Assembly (NCBI GenBank): GCA_958296065.1
Contig: CATQHX010000003.1
Span: 1 to 64,000 of the forward strand
Origin: Vicinamibacterales bacterium
Lineage (GTDB): Bacteria > Acidobacteriota > Vicinamibacteria > Vicinamibacterales > UBA8438
DNA length: 64,000 nt
Reading direction: 5' to 3'
In this document: positions 18,230-27,229 of the stretch, in pieces
Layout of the letters: each line of letters opens with the position of its first letter
Position numbering within the stretch: the stretch's first letter is position 1
The notes under the pieces: generated by a model
Databases searched by the model: none
What the model was told of the DNA's origin: nothing
What the model saw: only the letters and a program-made list of their open reading frames with translations
Made by a program: the position numbers and the translations under genes

Positions 18230-20728
18230 ATGAACGACATCAGCATGTACTCCAGACCGTCGCGACCGGCTTCTCGAGGCCTCGCGCGTGAGACGAATCT
18301 GCCGGCCCTCATGCGGCGCGCCGCAGCGTTGCGCGACGCGGGCTTCGGCCGGCCCGTCAGCTACTCCCGCAAGGTGTTCATCCCCCTGACGAAACTGTGC
18401 CGGGACGTGTGCCACTACTGCACGTTCGCCCAGCCGCCGCGGCCGGGCGAGAGGGCGTACATGACGCTCGACGAGGTCGTCGACGCTGCGCGCCGGGGCG
18501 CCGAGGCGGGCTGCAAGGAAGCGCTCTTCACGCTGGGGGACAAGCCGGAGTTGCGCTATCCGCAGGCGCGCGCCGAGTTGGACGCACTGGGTTATCCGAC
18601 CACCATCGCCTATCTGGCGGCCGCCGCCGGCGCGGTGTTCGAGGCCACGGGCCTGCTGCCGCACGCCAACCCCGGCGTGGTGACATGCGAGGAGTTGCTC
18701 GCCCTGCGCGAGGTGTGCCCGTCGCAGGGAATGATGCTGGAGAGCGTCTCCCGGCGGTTGCTGGAGCCGGGGCAGGCCCATCACGGTTCGCCCGACAAGG
18801 ATCCGGACGCGCGCCTGGCGACGATGCGCATGGCGGGGGAGCTGGCGATTCCCTATACCTCCGGCATCCTGATCGGCATCGGCGAAACCCGGGAAGAGCG
18901 CATCGAATCGCTGCTCGCGCTGCGCGATCTGCACGACCAGCACGGGCACATACAGGAGATCATCGTCCAGAACTTCCGGGCCAAGCCGGATACCCGGATG
19001 GCCGATGCGCCGGACCCGCCGCTGGAAGAGCTGCAGTGGACGATCGCCTGCACGCGGCTGATCTTCGGTCCGGACATGGCGATCCAGGCGCCCCCGAACC
19101 TGACCCCGGACTGCTTCGGCGCCCTGATCCGCGCCGGCATAAACGACTGGGGCGGGGTGTCGCCGGTGACGCCGGACCACGTCAATCCCGAGGCGCCGTG
19201 GCCGCACCTGGAGGCGCTGGCACGCGAGACCGAGCGCGAGGGCAAGGCGCTGACCGAGCGGCTGACGGTCTATCCGGCCTACGTGCGGGATCTGGACCGC
19301 TGGGTGGCGGAGCCGTTGCGGCCGGCCGTCCAGCAGGCGTCCGACGCGGAAGGCTTCGCCCGCGAGAGCGCCTGGTCGCCCGGCGACCCCGACGCGGTAC
19401 TGCCGGCGGCATTGCTGGACCGCCTCCAGGACGAGACCCCGCCGGCGCCGACCTCGACGGTCCAGGCACTGTGCGACAGGGCGGCGCGCGGCGAAGGCCT
19501 GGACGAATCGGAGATCACGGCACTCTTCTCGGCGCGCGGAGACGATCTCGTCGGCGTGGTGCGCGCGGCGGACGCGCTGCGGCGCGAGGTCAACGGCGAC
19601 GAGGTCACCTACGTCGTCAACCGCAACATCAACTACACCAACGTCTGCTATTTCAAGTGCCAGTTCTGTGCCTTCTCGAAGGGCAAGCTGAGCGAGAACC
19701 TGCGGGGCGCCCCCTACGACCTCGAGCTCGACGAGATCGCCCGGCGCAGCGTGGAGGCCTGGGAGCGCGGCGCCACCGAAGTCTGCATGCAGGGCGGCAT
19801 CCATCCGGAGTACACCGGGGCCACCTATGTGGACATCTGCCGGACCGTCAAGGCGGCGGCGCCCGACATGCACGTGCACGCCTTCTCGCCGCTGGAGGTC
19901 TGGCAGGGAGCCGCCACCCTCGGCGTGTCGCTGGAGACTTTCCTGCGGCAACTGCAGGCAGCCGGGCTGGGGACGCTGCCGGGCACCGCGGCCGAGGTCC
20001 TCGACGACGAAGTCCGGCGGGACCTGTGCCCCGACAAGCTGACGGCGGGACAGTGGCTCGAGGTGATGGAGACCGCGCACCGGGTCGGCTTCCGGACGAC
20101 GGCGACCATCATGTACGGCCACATCGACCGGCCCCGGCACTGGGCGCGGCACCTGGCGAGCGTCCGGGCCCTGCAGGCGCGCACCGGCGGGTTCACCGAG
20201 TTCGTGCCGCTGCCCTTCGTGCACATGGAGGCGCCCATCTATCTGAAGGGGAAGGCGCGCCGCGGCCCGACGTTCCGCGAGTCGCTGCTGATGCATGCGG
20301 TTGCGCGGCTGGCGCTGCACCCGCTGGTGACGAACATCCAGGCCTCGTGGGTGAAGATGGGGCCCCGCGGCGTGCGCGCGTGCCTGAACGCCGGGGTGAA
20401 CGACCTCGGCGGCACGTTGATGAACGAGAGCATCACGCGGGCGGCCGGCGCGGGGTTCGGGCAGGAGCTGTCGCCGGAACAGATGGAGGCCCTGATCTGC
20501 GGGGCCGGCCGAATCCCGAGGCAACGCTCCACCACGTACGGGGAGCCCGCGGCCGCGCAGGTGGTCCGGTCCTTCCAGGCCGCGGACCTGCGTCCGGTGG
20601 TTCAGACCCCGAGTCCCGCCTGGGCGCGCGACGGCGCGCGGCCGGCCCTGGTCCGGCCCGGGCTCGATGCGGACGTCGGCGAGGTCGGTTCGGAAGGCGC
20701 GACGAGACAGAGGGAGGCGAATCGATGA
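18230..20728 (+). CDS. fbiC: Fused FO synthase (CofG-CofH)
   Basis: 832-aa bifunctional radical-SAM enzyme that makes 7,8-didemethyl-8-hydroxy-5-deazariboflavin (FO), the chromophore precursor of coenzyme F420, from tyrosine and a ribityl pyrimidine. Two radical-SAM modules are in tandem, each with its CxxxCxxC [4Fe-4S] motif: C57/C61/C64 (CRDVCHYC) for the CofG half and C473/C477/C480 (CYFKCQFC) for the CofH half. Length matches actinobacterial FbiC. The stop overlaps the next gene's start (ATGA), so the two are probably translationally coupled. No other F420-biosynthesis gene is in the window. Confidence 0.93.
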   Translation: MNDISMYSRPSRPASRGLARETNLPALMRRAAALRDAGFGRPVSYSRKVFIPLTKLCRDVCHYCTFAQPPRPGERAYMTLDEVVDAARRGAEAGCKEALFTLGDKPELRYPQARAELDALGYPTTIAYLAAAAGAVFEATGLLPHANPGVVTCEELLALREVCPSQGMMLESVSRRLLEPGQAHHGSPDKDPDARLATMRMAGELAIPYTSGILIGIGETREERIESLLALRDLHDQHGHIQEIIVQNFRAKPDTRMADAPDPPLEELQWTIACTRLIFGPDMAIQAPPNLTPDCFGALIRAGINDWGGVSPVTPDHVNPEAPWPHLEALARETEREGKALTERLTVYPAYVRDLDRWVAEPLRPAVQQASDAEGFARESAWSPGDPDAVLPAALLDRLQDETPPAPTSTVQALCDRAARGEGLDESEITALFSARGDDLVGVVRAADALRREVNGDEVTYVVNRNINYTNVCYFKCQFCAFSKGKLSENLRGAPYDLELDEIARRSVEAWERGATEVCMQGGIHPEYTGATYVDICRTVKAAAPDMHVHAFSPLEVWQGAATLGVSLETFLRQLQAAGLGTLPGTAAEVLDDEVRRDLCPDKLTAGQWLEVMETAHRVGFRTTATIMYGHIDRPRHWARHLASVRALQARTGGFTEFVPLPFVHMEAPIYLKGKARRGPTFRESLLMHAVARLALHPLVTNIQASWVKMGPRGVRACLNAGVNDLGGTLMNESITRAAGAGFGQELSPEQMEALICGAGRIPRQRSTTYGEPAAAQVVRSFQAADLRPVVQTPSPAWARDGARPALVRPGLDADVGEVGSEGATRQREANR

Positions 20729-21270
20729 GCGTAGACATCCGCGGCCTGCTCGACAAGGCGTTGAAGAGACCGGCCATCAGTGCACCGGCGGCGGTGTTGG
20801 TGGTGTTGGTGATCGCGTTCTACGGGTGGTCGGCCACCTGCCCGTGCGACCGCATGCCGGGGGCGGTTCTCTTCGGCGCCGAGCACGAGGAGCCGGTGAG
20901 CGACTGGACGTTCGCGAACCAGGTGACCCTGTGCCAGATCCAGATCCGCGCTGGCCTGCTGCCGCACGCGATCAACCTGAACTGCTTCGCCAACGAGAGC
21001 GGCGACCTCTACCTGAGCTGCTCGAACTGCGACACCAAGCGCTGGTCGGGCTTCGCGGTCGAGGACGGCACGGCGTGGCTGCGCCTCGATGGCACCGTCT
21101 ACCCGGTCCAACTGACGCGAGCGACGGACTCGGACGAGCTCGACGCGGCCTGGGTCGCCAGGCTCGACAAGCTGCACTCGCTGGAGGAGCCCGCCAACCC
21201 GCCGGCGCCGCTCGGCAGCCCTCGGCCGGACCGCTGGTGGTCGTTCCGCGTCATGTCGCGCAGCAGCTAG
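20725..21270 (+). CDS. Membrane-anchored split-barrel-like protein
   Basis: 181 aa. A single N-terminal membrane helix (SAPAAVLVVLVIAFYGW) precedes a domain whose strands (QVTLCQIQIRAGLLPHAI, GDLYLSCSNCDTKRW, GTVYPVQLTRATD) resemble the flavin/F420-binding split-barrel fold (PNPOx-like). Six cysteines, including CPC and CSNC, are unusual. It starts inside the last codons of the FO synthase gene. Coupling to F420 synthesis makes a deazaflavin-linked role plausible but unproven. A similar membrane-anchored protein is at 29139-29630. Confidence 0.65.
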   Translation: MSVDIRGLLDKALKRPAISAPAAVLVVLVIAFYGWSATCPCDRMPGAVLFGAEHEEPVSDWTFANQVTLCQIQIRAGLLPHAINLNCFANESGDLYLSCSNCDTKRWSGFAVEDGTAWLRLDGTVYPVQLTRATDSDELDAAWVARLDKLHSLEEPANPPAPLGSPRPDRWWSFRVMSRSS

Positions 21271-21533
21271 CGCCGCCAAGTCCGTCGCAAGTCTCCGTGC
21301 TTGGCCCCAGCCCCCACCGCTCCTGGCGCGACCCGGCGGTCGCGTTGGGATTGCCTGACGAGCAGGGCCGAACCGCTCGCCGCCGTCGAGCCGTGACCGT
21401 TATCCCGTTCGACCGGCGCGCCGCGCGCCGCCCTGCACTTGACATTGCCGGCCAGACGCCCACAATGGAGCGATCCGGATGATGGGCGGAATACTGCCCG
21501 AAGCATAGGACCGAGCAGCAGGGGGACCGACCC

Positions 21534-23381
21534 ATGAAGACTCGATACCACCGATTTGCAACGGTGGCCGGCGCGGTGCTTGCGCTCTGCGTAGCCGGCG
21601 GCACCGTCGCGGCCCAATCGAACGACTGGGAGCCGGGACCCGCCTCGTGGACGGGGGACCTGGCCCCGATCACCGCCGCGGACTGGAGCTACGACCGCGC
21701 CGAGCACCTGCTGGGCCGCGCCGGCTTCAGCGGTACGCCGGAGGACGTCCAGCGGCTGGCGGACCTGACGCCGGAAGAGGCGGTCAGCGCGCTGGTCGAC
21801 TACGACGAGATTCCGAACGACCATCTCGAGCCGTTCGAGCACTCGGGCTTCTGGGACGAGACGCTGATGAACTTCCCGCCGAGCCGGCCCGCCGCGACCG
21901 AGCGAGCCATGGTGCGCGGCGGGAGCATGGGCATCCGCGTCAAGCCGGAGTTCGTCAACCGCCACATGCAGCCGGTCTCCGACCGCTTCTTCTACTGGCT
22001 GCGCGCGACCGCGCTGGAGACGCGCCGCGTCGGCTACTGGTGGGCCGAGCGCATGCTCGACACCGACCGGCCGCTGCAGGAGAAGATGGCGCTGTTCTGG
22101 CACGGGCATTTCGCCACCGCCCAGAACAAGGTCCGCGACTACCGCAAGATGCTGCTGCAGATCGACACGTTCGAGCGGCACGCGGCGGGGAACTTCGGCG
22201 AGTTGCTCGTCGCGGTCGCCCAGGATCCGGGAATGCTCTACTACCTGGATGCCGGTGTGAACGTGAAGGGGGCGGCCAACGAGAACTTCGCCCGCGAGGT
22301 GATGGAGCTGTTCACGATGGGCGTGGGCAACTACTCGGAGCGGGACGTCCGCGAGGCGGCGCGGGCCTTCACCGGCTGGAACTTCGTGAACCTCGACTTC
22401 GTGGTCAACGAGGAGCAGCACGACGAAGGCCCCAAGGACTTCCTGGGCCGCACCGGCAATTTCGACGGCGTGGACGTGCTCGAGATCATCCTGGAGCAGC
22501 CGGTCACGGCCGAGTACATCGCCTCGAAGATTTACCGTTTCTTCGTGCGCGAGGATCCGTCGCCGGAACTGCAGGCCGAGCTCGGCGCGGTCTTCCGCGA
22601 CAACGACTACGAGCTGAAGCCGCTGCTGCGCACGATCTTCCTGTCGCGTGACTTCTACAGCGAGGCCAGCTACGGCGCCCACATCAAGGGTCCGGTGGAG
22701 CACCTGATCGCGATGCTGAAGCAGCTCGGCGCCCCGGACGTGCCGGGCGTGCCCGACTTCAACAGCACGACCATCGCGCTGGGCCAGCACCTGCTGAATC
22801 CGCCGTCGGTCGCCGGCTGGGCGCAGGGCCGCTCCTGGATCACGCCGGCGCTCCTGCAGGAGCGGGGCAACGTCGCCTTCAACTACCTGTTTCCCGACGT
22901 CATCGACTTCCGGGATCCGAGCTTCCTCGCGCGCACCGGGGACGGTGTCGTGGGCGAGCGCCTGCGCAGCGGCTACGACTTCGGCGCCGCCATCTCCATC
23001 GACGGCGACCCGAGCCAGATGACCGCCTTCGACCTGTCCCTCCTGGAGCGCGACGAGCTGTTCAACACCCGCGTCTCGGGCTATCGTGCCTGGGCCGAGG
23101 CTGTGCGCAAGCTGATTCCGACCCCGCGCGGTGCGGCGCAGTTCGACATGAGCCGCATGGTTCTGGACTCGGGGGCGACGACCACCGATGAAGCAGTGGA
23201 CCACCTGCTCGGCCGGTTTCTGCGGATGCCGGTGGCGGCCGAGTTGCGCGATGCGCTGGTGGAGCTGCTGGAGGGCGAGCTGGGAACCCGGGACCTCGAC
23301 CGCGCGCGAACCTTCCTGGAAGACCCGTTGCGCATGGTGACGCACATCATCATGAGCACGCCCGAGTATCAGATCGACTAG
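21534..23381 (+). CDS. Secreted DUF1800 protein
   Basis: 615-aa exported protein of family DUF1800, found widely in Planctomycetes, Acidobacteria and proteobacteria and of unknown biochemical function. The signal peptide is FATVAGAVLALCVAGGTVAAQ. Family hallmarks are AEHLLGRAGFSGTPEDVQRL near the N-terminus, EKMALFWHGHFATAQNKV in the middle, GAANENFAREVMELFTMGVG and the late NPPSVAGWAQGRSWI. It is followed 107 bp later by a DUF1501 gene, the usual partner, so the two are likely co-expressed. Confidence 0.9.
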   Translation: MKTRYHRFATVAGAVLALCVAGGTVAAQSNDWEPGPASWTGDLAPITAADWSYDRAEHLLGRAGFSGTPEDVQRLADLTPEEAVSALVDYDEIPNDHLEPFEHSGFWDETLMNFPPSRPAATERAMVRGGSMGIRVKPEFVNRHMQPVSDRFFYWLRATALETRRVGYWWAERMLDTDRPLQEKMALFWHGHFATAQNKVRDYRKMLLQIDTFERHAAGNFGELLVAVAQDPGMLYYLDAGVNVKGAANENFAREVMELFTMGVGNYSERDVREAARAFTGWNFVNLDFVVNEEQHDEGPKDFLGRTGNFDGVDVLEIILEQPVTAEYIASKIYRFFVREDPSPELQAELGAVFRDNDYELKPLLRTIFLSRDFYSEASYGAHIKGPVEHLIAMLKQLGAPDVPGVPDFNSTTIALGQHLLNPPSVAGWAQGRSWITPALLQERGNVAFNYLFPDVIDFRDPSFLARTGDGVVGERLRSGYDFGAAISIDGDPSQMTAFDLSLLERDELFNTRVSGYRAWAEAVRKLIPTPRGAAQFDMSRMVLDSGATTTDEAVDHLLGRFLRMPVAAELRDALVELLEGELGTRDLDRARTFLEDPLRMVTHIIMSTPEYQID

Positions 23382-23488
23382 AGTCTGCGCCGTAGAACGG
23401 CGTAGACTTCTAGTCAGGCCCGGCTGGGCGGCAAGCGGAGCCGCAGGCGACGATTGTCGGGCGGGGACCGTCCACGAATAAGAGGTGC

Positions 23489-24751
23489 ATGACCATGACT
23501 CTGACCAACCGCGGCAAGAAGCTGTGCGATTCCAGTGGCGTGTCCCGCCGCCAGGCGCTGAAGATCGGCGCCCGCGGCATCGGCCTCGGCCTGCTCGGCA
23601 GCGGGCTCGGCCCCCTGCCGCCCCTGTTCGGCGCGACCTCGGAGGCGCTGGCCGCCACCGAGGGCAAGATCCTGGTGGTGTTCGAGTGGTTCGGCGGCTA
23701 CGACGGCCTGAGCACGTTCGTGCCCTATGGCGACGACGAGCTGTACCGGCGGCGGCCCACCATCGGCGTCCGCGAGCAGGACGTCCTCAAGGCGGACGAG
23801 CACTTCGGCTTCCAGAAGTCGATGGTGGGCATGCAACGGCTGTGGGAAGAGGGCAACTGCGCCGTCATCCACGGTTGCGGCTACGAGCAGCCCTCGTTCT
23901 CCCACTTCGCGTCCAGCTCGTTCTGGCACACCGGCGCCCCCAACAGCGGGGAGGCCTACGGCTGGTACGGCCGCACCGCCGACGCCCTCGATCCGACCGG
24001 GTCGCCCAACTTCCTGGTGAACATCGCCTCGGCGCAGTCGCTTGCGGTGCGGGCGCACGAGCACGTCCCGGTCGTCTTCAATGATCCGGGCGCGTTCCGC
24101 CGCGACTTCTTCCACCCGCAGAGTCCGTACATCGGCAAGCTGGGCAACGGGCAGGCGGCGCGCAGCGACATCCACAAGTTCCTGCTCGACGTCAACCAGA
24201 GCGCCCGCGAGGCCTCGGCCCTGGTGAGCCAGGCCTGGGAGAACTACACGAGCACGCGGGGCGATGTGCGCCTGCTCGATCTCGACAAGGTCGTGGCGCT
24301 GATCGAGAACGACTTCCCGGCGCGGCTCTACTACGTGCGGCTGCGCAACAGCCTGTTCGACACGCATGTCAACCAGGAGAGCCCGCACAACCGCCAGGTG
24401 CAGTACTGCTGCGACGCCGTCTGGGGCTTCTTCGAGGAAATGAAGCGCCTCGGCAAGCAGGACGATGTGGCCGTCTTCATCCACAGCGAGTTCGGCCGGC
24501 GCGTGCCGGAGAACACGAGCCTGGGCACCGACCACGGCACGGCGAACGTCTCCTTCGTGTTGGGCGGCGGGGTCAAGGGCGGACAGTACGGCAAGCCGGT
24601 CAGTCTGACGGACCTCGTGCTCGGCGACAACCTGCAGTACACCACGGACTTCCGGCGGGTGTACGCCTCGCTGATCGAGGAGTACCTCGGCTACCGCAAG
24701 TCCGAGAACGTGCTCGGCGGCAAGTTCGACACGCTCGGGATGTTCGCATAG
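23489..24751 (+). CDS. Tat-exported DUF1501 protein
   Basis: 420 aa. Twin-arginine signal SRRQALKIGARGIGLGLLG, then a DUF1501 (sulfatase-like fold) domain: ILVVFEWFGGYDGLSTFVPY near the start and DVAVFIHSEFGRRVPENTS followed by GTDHGTANVSFVLGGGV later. Members occur beside DUF1800 genes and are thought to act together at the cell surface; the reaction is unknown. The GAGG box at 23483 favours the first ATG (23489), with a second ATG two codons on. Confidence 0.9.
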   Translation: MTMTLTNRGKKLCDSSGVSRRQALKIGARGIGLGLLGSGLGPLPPLFGATSEALAATEGKILVVFEWFGGYDGLSTFVPYGDDELYRRRPTIGVREQDVLKADEHFGFQKSMVGMQRLWEEGNCAVIHGCGYEQPSFSHFASSSFWHTGAPNSGEAYGWYGRTADALDPTGSPNFLVNIASAQSLAVRAHEHVPVVFNDPGAFRRDFFHPQSPYIGKLGNGQAARSDIHKFLLDVNQSAREASALVSQAWENYTSTRGDVRLLDLDKVVALIENDFPARLYYVRLRNSLFDTHVNQESPHNRQVQYCCDAVWGFFEEMKRLGKQDDVAVFIHSEFGRRVPENTSLGTDHGTANVSFVLGGGVKGGQYGKPVSLTDLVLGDNLQYTTDFRRVYASLIEEYLGYRKSENVLGGKFDTLGMFA

Positions 24752-24856
24752 CAGTCCGCGCCGCAGGGACGGGCGTTTGGCGCGGACGACGCTGACGTGG
24801 AGTGCTCGCGGGCGTCGCGCTGACGCTTTCATCGAGCACGGCGTCGGGGGATTGCC

Positions 24857-24878
24857 GGGGCCGGCTTCGGCCGGCCCC
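24857..24878 (+). terminator. TTCG-tetraloop hairpin after DUF1501
   Basis: Nine-bp perfect GC stem GGGGCCGGC / GCCGGCCCC closing a TTCG tetraloop, 106 bp past the DUF1501 stop, with a moderately T-rich tail (ATTCCGTTGTTGG). Good shape for an intrinsic terminator of the DUF1800-DUF1501 transcript. Confidence 0.55.
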
Positions 24879-24915
24879 ATTCCGTTGTTGGGGCGTTGCC
24901 GGTCCGTTTGCGCCT

Positions 24916-25230
24916 TCAGCCGAGCCTGTTCCGAATGCTTCGCAGCTCCGCGATGTCCAGCAGATCCTGTGGTCTGCCGGCGCGCTGCTTCATGGAGATC
25001 AGATCATCGATCGATGCCACGAAGTACGTGCGCTGATCGACGGTCACCTCGACTGCTCGCTACTTGAGCTCGTCGAGAGCGTCGCTTTCCCCGACCAGCA
25101 GATCAACCTAGGTCACGGGCGGGTTCGCCGAGCATGCGCAGACGCGCGAGGAACGACCGGCCATCGAGCGGTTCGATCGGGGAGTCGTCGGGATGCACCC
25201 CGGTCCAGTCGACACTCTCGGCCTTTCGGC
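24916..25230 (-). pseudogene. Nucleotidyltransferase-like (DUF6036-type) gene, decayed
   Basis: Reading the minus strand, VHPDDSPIEPLDGRSFLARL continues to EPARDL. After a one-base shift it goes on as VDLLVGESDALDELK, a TAG stop, then RAVEVTVDQRTYF, VASIDDLISMKQRAGRPQDL and LDIAELRSIRNRLG. This is the C-terminal half of small nucleotidyltransferase-fold proteins of toxin-antitoxin type (ending in the K-x-x-A/G-RPQD-L motif). One insertion (CCTAGGTT), one nonsense codon and loss of the 5' end show it is dead. The recognisable pieces are too short to show up as a single open frame. Confidence 0.55.
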
Positions 25231-25416
25231 GGCTGCATCACTGGCATTGTCCCGACAACGTCGTCCGAACGCAAGCTCGCGAACCGGAACCGCAGCCAGT
25301 GTAGGGCATCGGTCACCTGGCACGGACCGGGCTACACTCTGCCTCCAGACCGATTTCACTGGTGGCTCCGCCTTGAGGCCGCGAGGGCGGGACAATACTC
25401 GCAGGAGGATGATGTA

Positions 25417-26349
25417 GTGCGCATCGCGGTGATGGGAGCTGGCGGCATGGGCGGCTACCTGGGTGCGAAGCTGGCGCGCGGGGGCCATGACGTCGCATTG
25501 ATCGCGCGAGGGGCGCACCTGGAGGCGCTGCGGCGTCGCGGCTTGCGCATCAGCGGCGCTGAATCCCTGGAGGTGTCCGGACTCCAGGCGACGGATCGTC
25601 CTGCGGAGATCGGCGCCGTCGACACGGTGCTGTTCTGCGTGAAGCTCTACGACACCGAGGCGGCGGCCGAGCTGATCCGCCCGCTCCTCGGGCAGGATAC
25701 GTTCGTGGTCACTGTGCAGAACGGTGTCGAGAGTGCGGCCCGGATCGCCGCGGTCATCGGTCCGGAGCGGGCGCTGGCCGGCGCCGCCTACTTTCCCGCC
25801 AATATCGTGGCGCCGGGAGAGATCGCCTGGCTCGGCCGCATGGCGGGCAAGCCGTTGATTGCTTTCGGCGAGCCGGGGGGCGGTTCGAGCCCCCGCGCCC
25901 GCGAATTCGCGCGCATCTGCAACGCAGCGGGGGTCGAAGCCGCGGTCTTCGAGGACACCGAGCGGATGATCTGGGAGAAGTTCTGTCTCATCGCCGGCTC
26001 CAGCGCGGCCACCGCGCTCACACGCCTTCCGGTCGGGCCGGTGCGCAGTGATCCGGATTCCCGTTGGATGCTTGCCCGGGCCATCGACGAAGCGGCGGCG
26101 GTGGGACGCGCGCTCGGAGTACAGCTTCCCGACGAGGTGGAGGAACGAGTGCTCGGGCTCCTCGATGCAAGCCCCGCGAACGGGAAGACGTCGCAGCTCG
26201 TCGACCTCGAACGGGGACGGCGGCTGGAGCTGGAATGGCTGTCCGGCACCGTCGTGCGCCTCGGGAGCAAGCATGGCGTCCCGACCCCGGTTCACCATAC
26301 CGTCTACGCCGCGCTCAAGCCGTATGCGCACGGGACGGATAGTGTGTGA
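25417..26349 (+). CDS. panE: Ketopantoate reductase family protein
   Basis: 310-aa NADPH-dependent 2-dehydropantoate 2-reductase family enzyme; in the pantothenate/CoA pathway PanE reduces ketopantoate to pantoate. The GTG start at 25417 follows AGGAGG with 8-base spacing and opens with the Rossmann motif RIAVMGAGGMGGYLGAKLA. The conserved lysine sits in VLFCVKLYDTEAAA, then VTVQNGVES, WEKFCLIAG and late KTSQLVDLERGRRLELEWL with the catalytic-type Glu/Ser pattern. Paralogues act on other 2-keto acids, so the substrate is not certain. Confidence 0.85.
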   Translation: MRIAVMGAGGMGGYLGAKLARGGHDVALIARGAHLEALRRRGLRISGAESLEVSGLQATDRPAEIGAVDTVLFCVKLYDTEAAAELIRPLLGQDTFVVTVQNGVESAARIAAVIGPERALAGAAYFPANIVAPGEIAWLGRMAGKPLIAFGEPGGGSSPRAREFARICNAAGVEAAVFEDTERMIWEKFCLIAGSSAATALTRLPVGPVRSDPDSRWMLARAIDEAAAVGRALGVQLPDEVEERVLGLLDASPANGKTSQLVDLERGRRLELEWLSGTVVRLGSKHGVPTPVHHTVYAALKPYAHGTDSV

Positions 26350-26489
26350 CTCCATGGTCATGTCTCCCGCCGTTGCCGCGACTGAAGCGCCTTCAGTCGG
26401 GACCTCGCGAGTCGGATGTCGTGTGTTTGCTCGCTCAGTACGGACGAAAGGGTCGTACCGGCCGGTCGTTGCCCCCTCATCGCGGAGTG

Positions 26490-27038
26490 CTACTGCCTGT
26501 ACCCTGGGCGGGCGGCCGTCGCACGGTCGACGATGGAAACGAGGGTTGACGCGACCAGCACGTAGGCGACCAGGCGGGCAACCGAGGTCAACAGCGGTGT
26601 CAGGGCCGGAACCAGCTCCAGGCGCGCGGCCGCCAGCACGACCAGCGGGACGAAGTAGCCGATCCCGTTCCAGCGCCCGATGGTGCTCATGCGCAGATGC
26701 TTCCGGCGGTGCAGCCAGTACGAGTCGACCACGTACTGGCTGAACGCCACCGCGATCAGAACCGGCAGCACCGGCGGGACCAGGCCTGCCAGGGCTGCGC
26801 CCGTCGAGCAGGCGGTCACGAACAGGCAGTCGGTGGCATGGTCGAAGAGCTGACCGCCGGCCGAGGCTGTGCCGTATCGGCGCGCTACGACCCCGTCGAA
26901 GTAGTCGCTGGCGATGGCCACGGCCAGCAGTACGGCGACGAGACCGGCGCTCAGGAAGTCCGGCCGCGCGAAGGCGATCACAATCGGCAGGGCCAGCGCG
27001 AGCCGCAGGCCGGTGAGCAGGTGGGCCTGGACTACCAT
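26490..27038 (-). CDS. CDP-alcohol phosphatidyltransferase
   Basis: 182-aa integral membrane enzyme that joins a CDP-activated lipid or polyol to an alcohol during phospholipid-type synthesis. The full family signature is visible: SDYFDGVVARRYG followed by GGQLFDHATD (Dx2DGx2ARx8Gx3Dx3D). Several hydrophobic helices surround it. ATG at 27038. It is the last gene of a minus-strand membrane-lipid cluster, separated from the upstream gene by about 190 bp that contains a long inverted repeat. It could be a PgsA-like or inositol-type enzyme; the acceptor cannot be read from sequence. Confidence 0.88.
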   Translation of the reverse strand: MVVQAHLLTGLRLALALPIVIAFARPDFLSAGLVAVLLAVAIASDYFDGVVARRYGTASAGGQLFDHATDCLFVTACSTGAALAGLVPPVLPVLIAVAFSQYVVDSYWLHRRKHLRMSTIGRWNGIGYFVPLVVLAAARLELVPALTPLLTSVARLVAYVLVASTLVSIVDRATAARPGYRQ

Positions 27039-27067
27039 TGGATTTCTTCGCCTCTTGGCGCCTGGGT

Positions 27068-27100
27068 AGGCTGATTCAAAATCAGATTTTGGATCAGCCT
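27068..27100. promoter_or_regulatory. 16-bp inverted repeat upstream of CDP-alcohol transferase
   Basis: Arms AGGCTGATTCAAAATC (27068-27083) and GATTTTGGATCAGCCT (27085-27100), one mismatch, one-base centre. It sits 30 bp upstream of the gene starting at 27038 on the minus strand. The tight centre and lack of a T-run argue for an operator rather than a terminator. Confidence 0.5.
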
Positions 27101-27229
27101 GCACCGATGATGCATTCTGCTCCGTGATCCATCGCGACCTGGCGGCGGAACTGAATCGAGCGGCCGCCAGGGCGCCTTCCATCACGGCACAAGCCTCCGG
27201 CGGGCCGTGAACCGCAGGCTGCGATCCAC

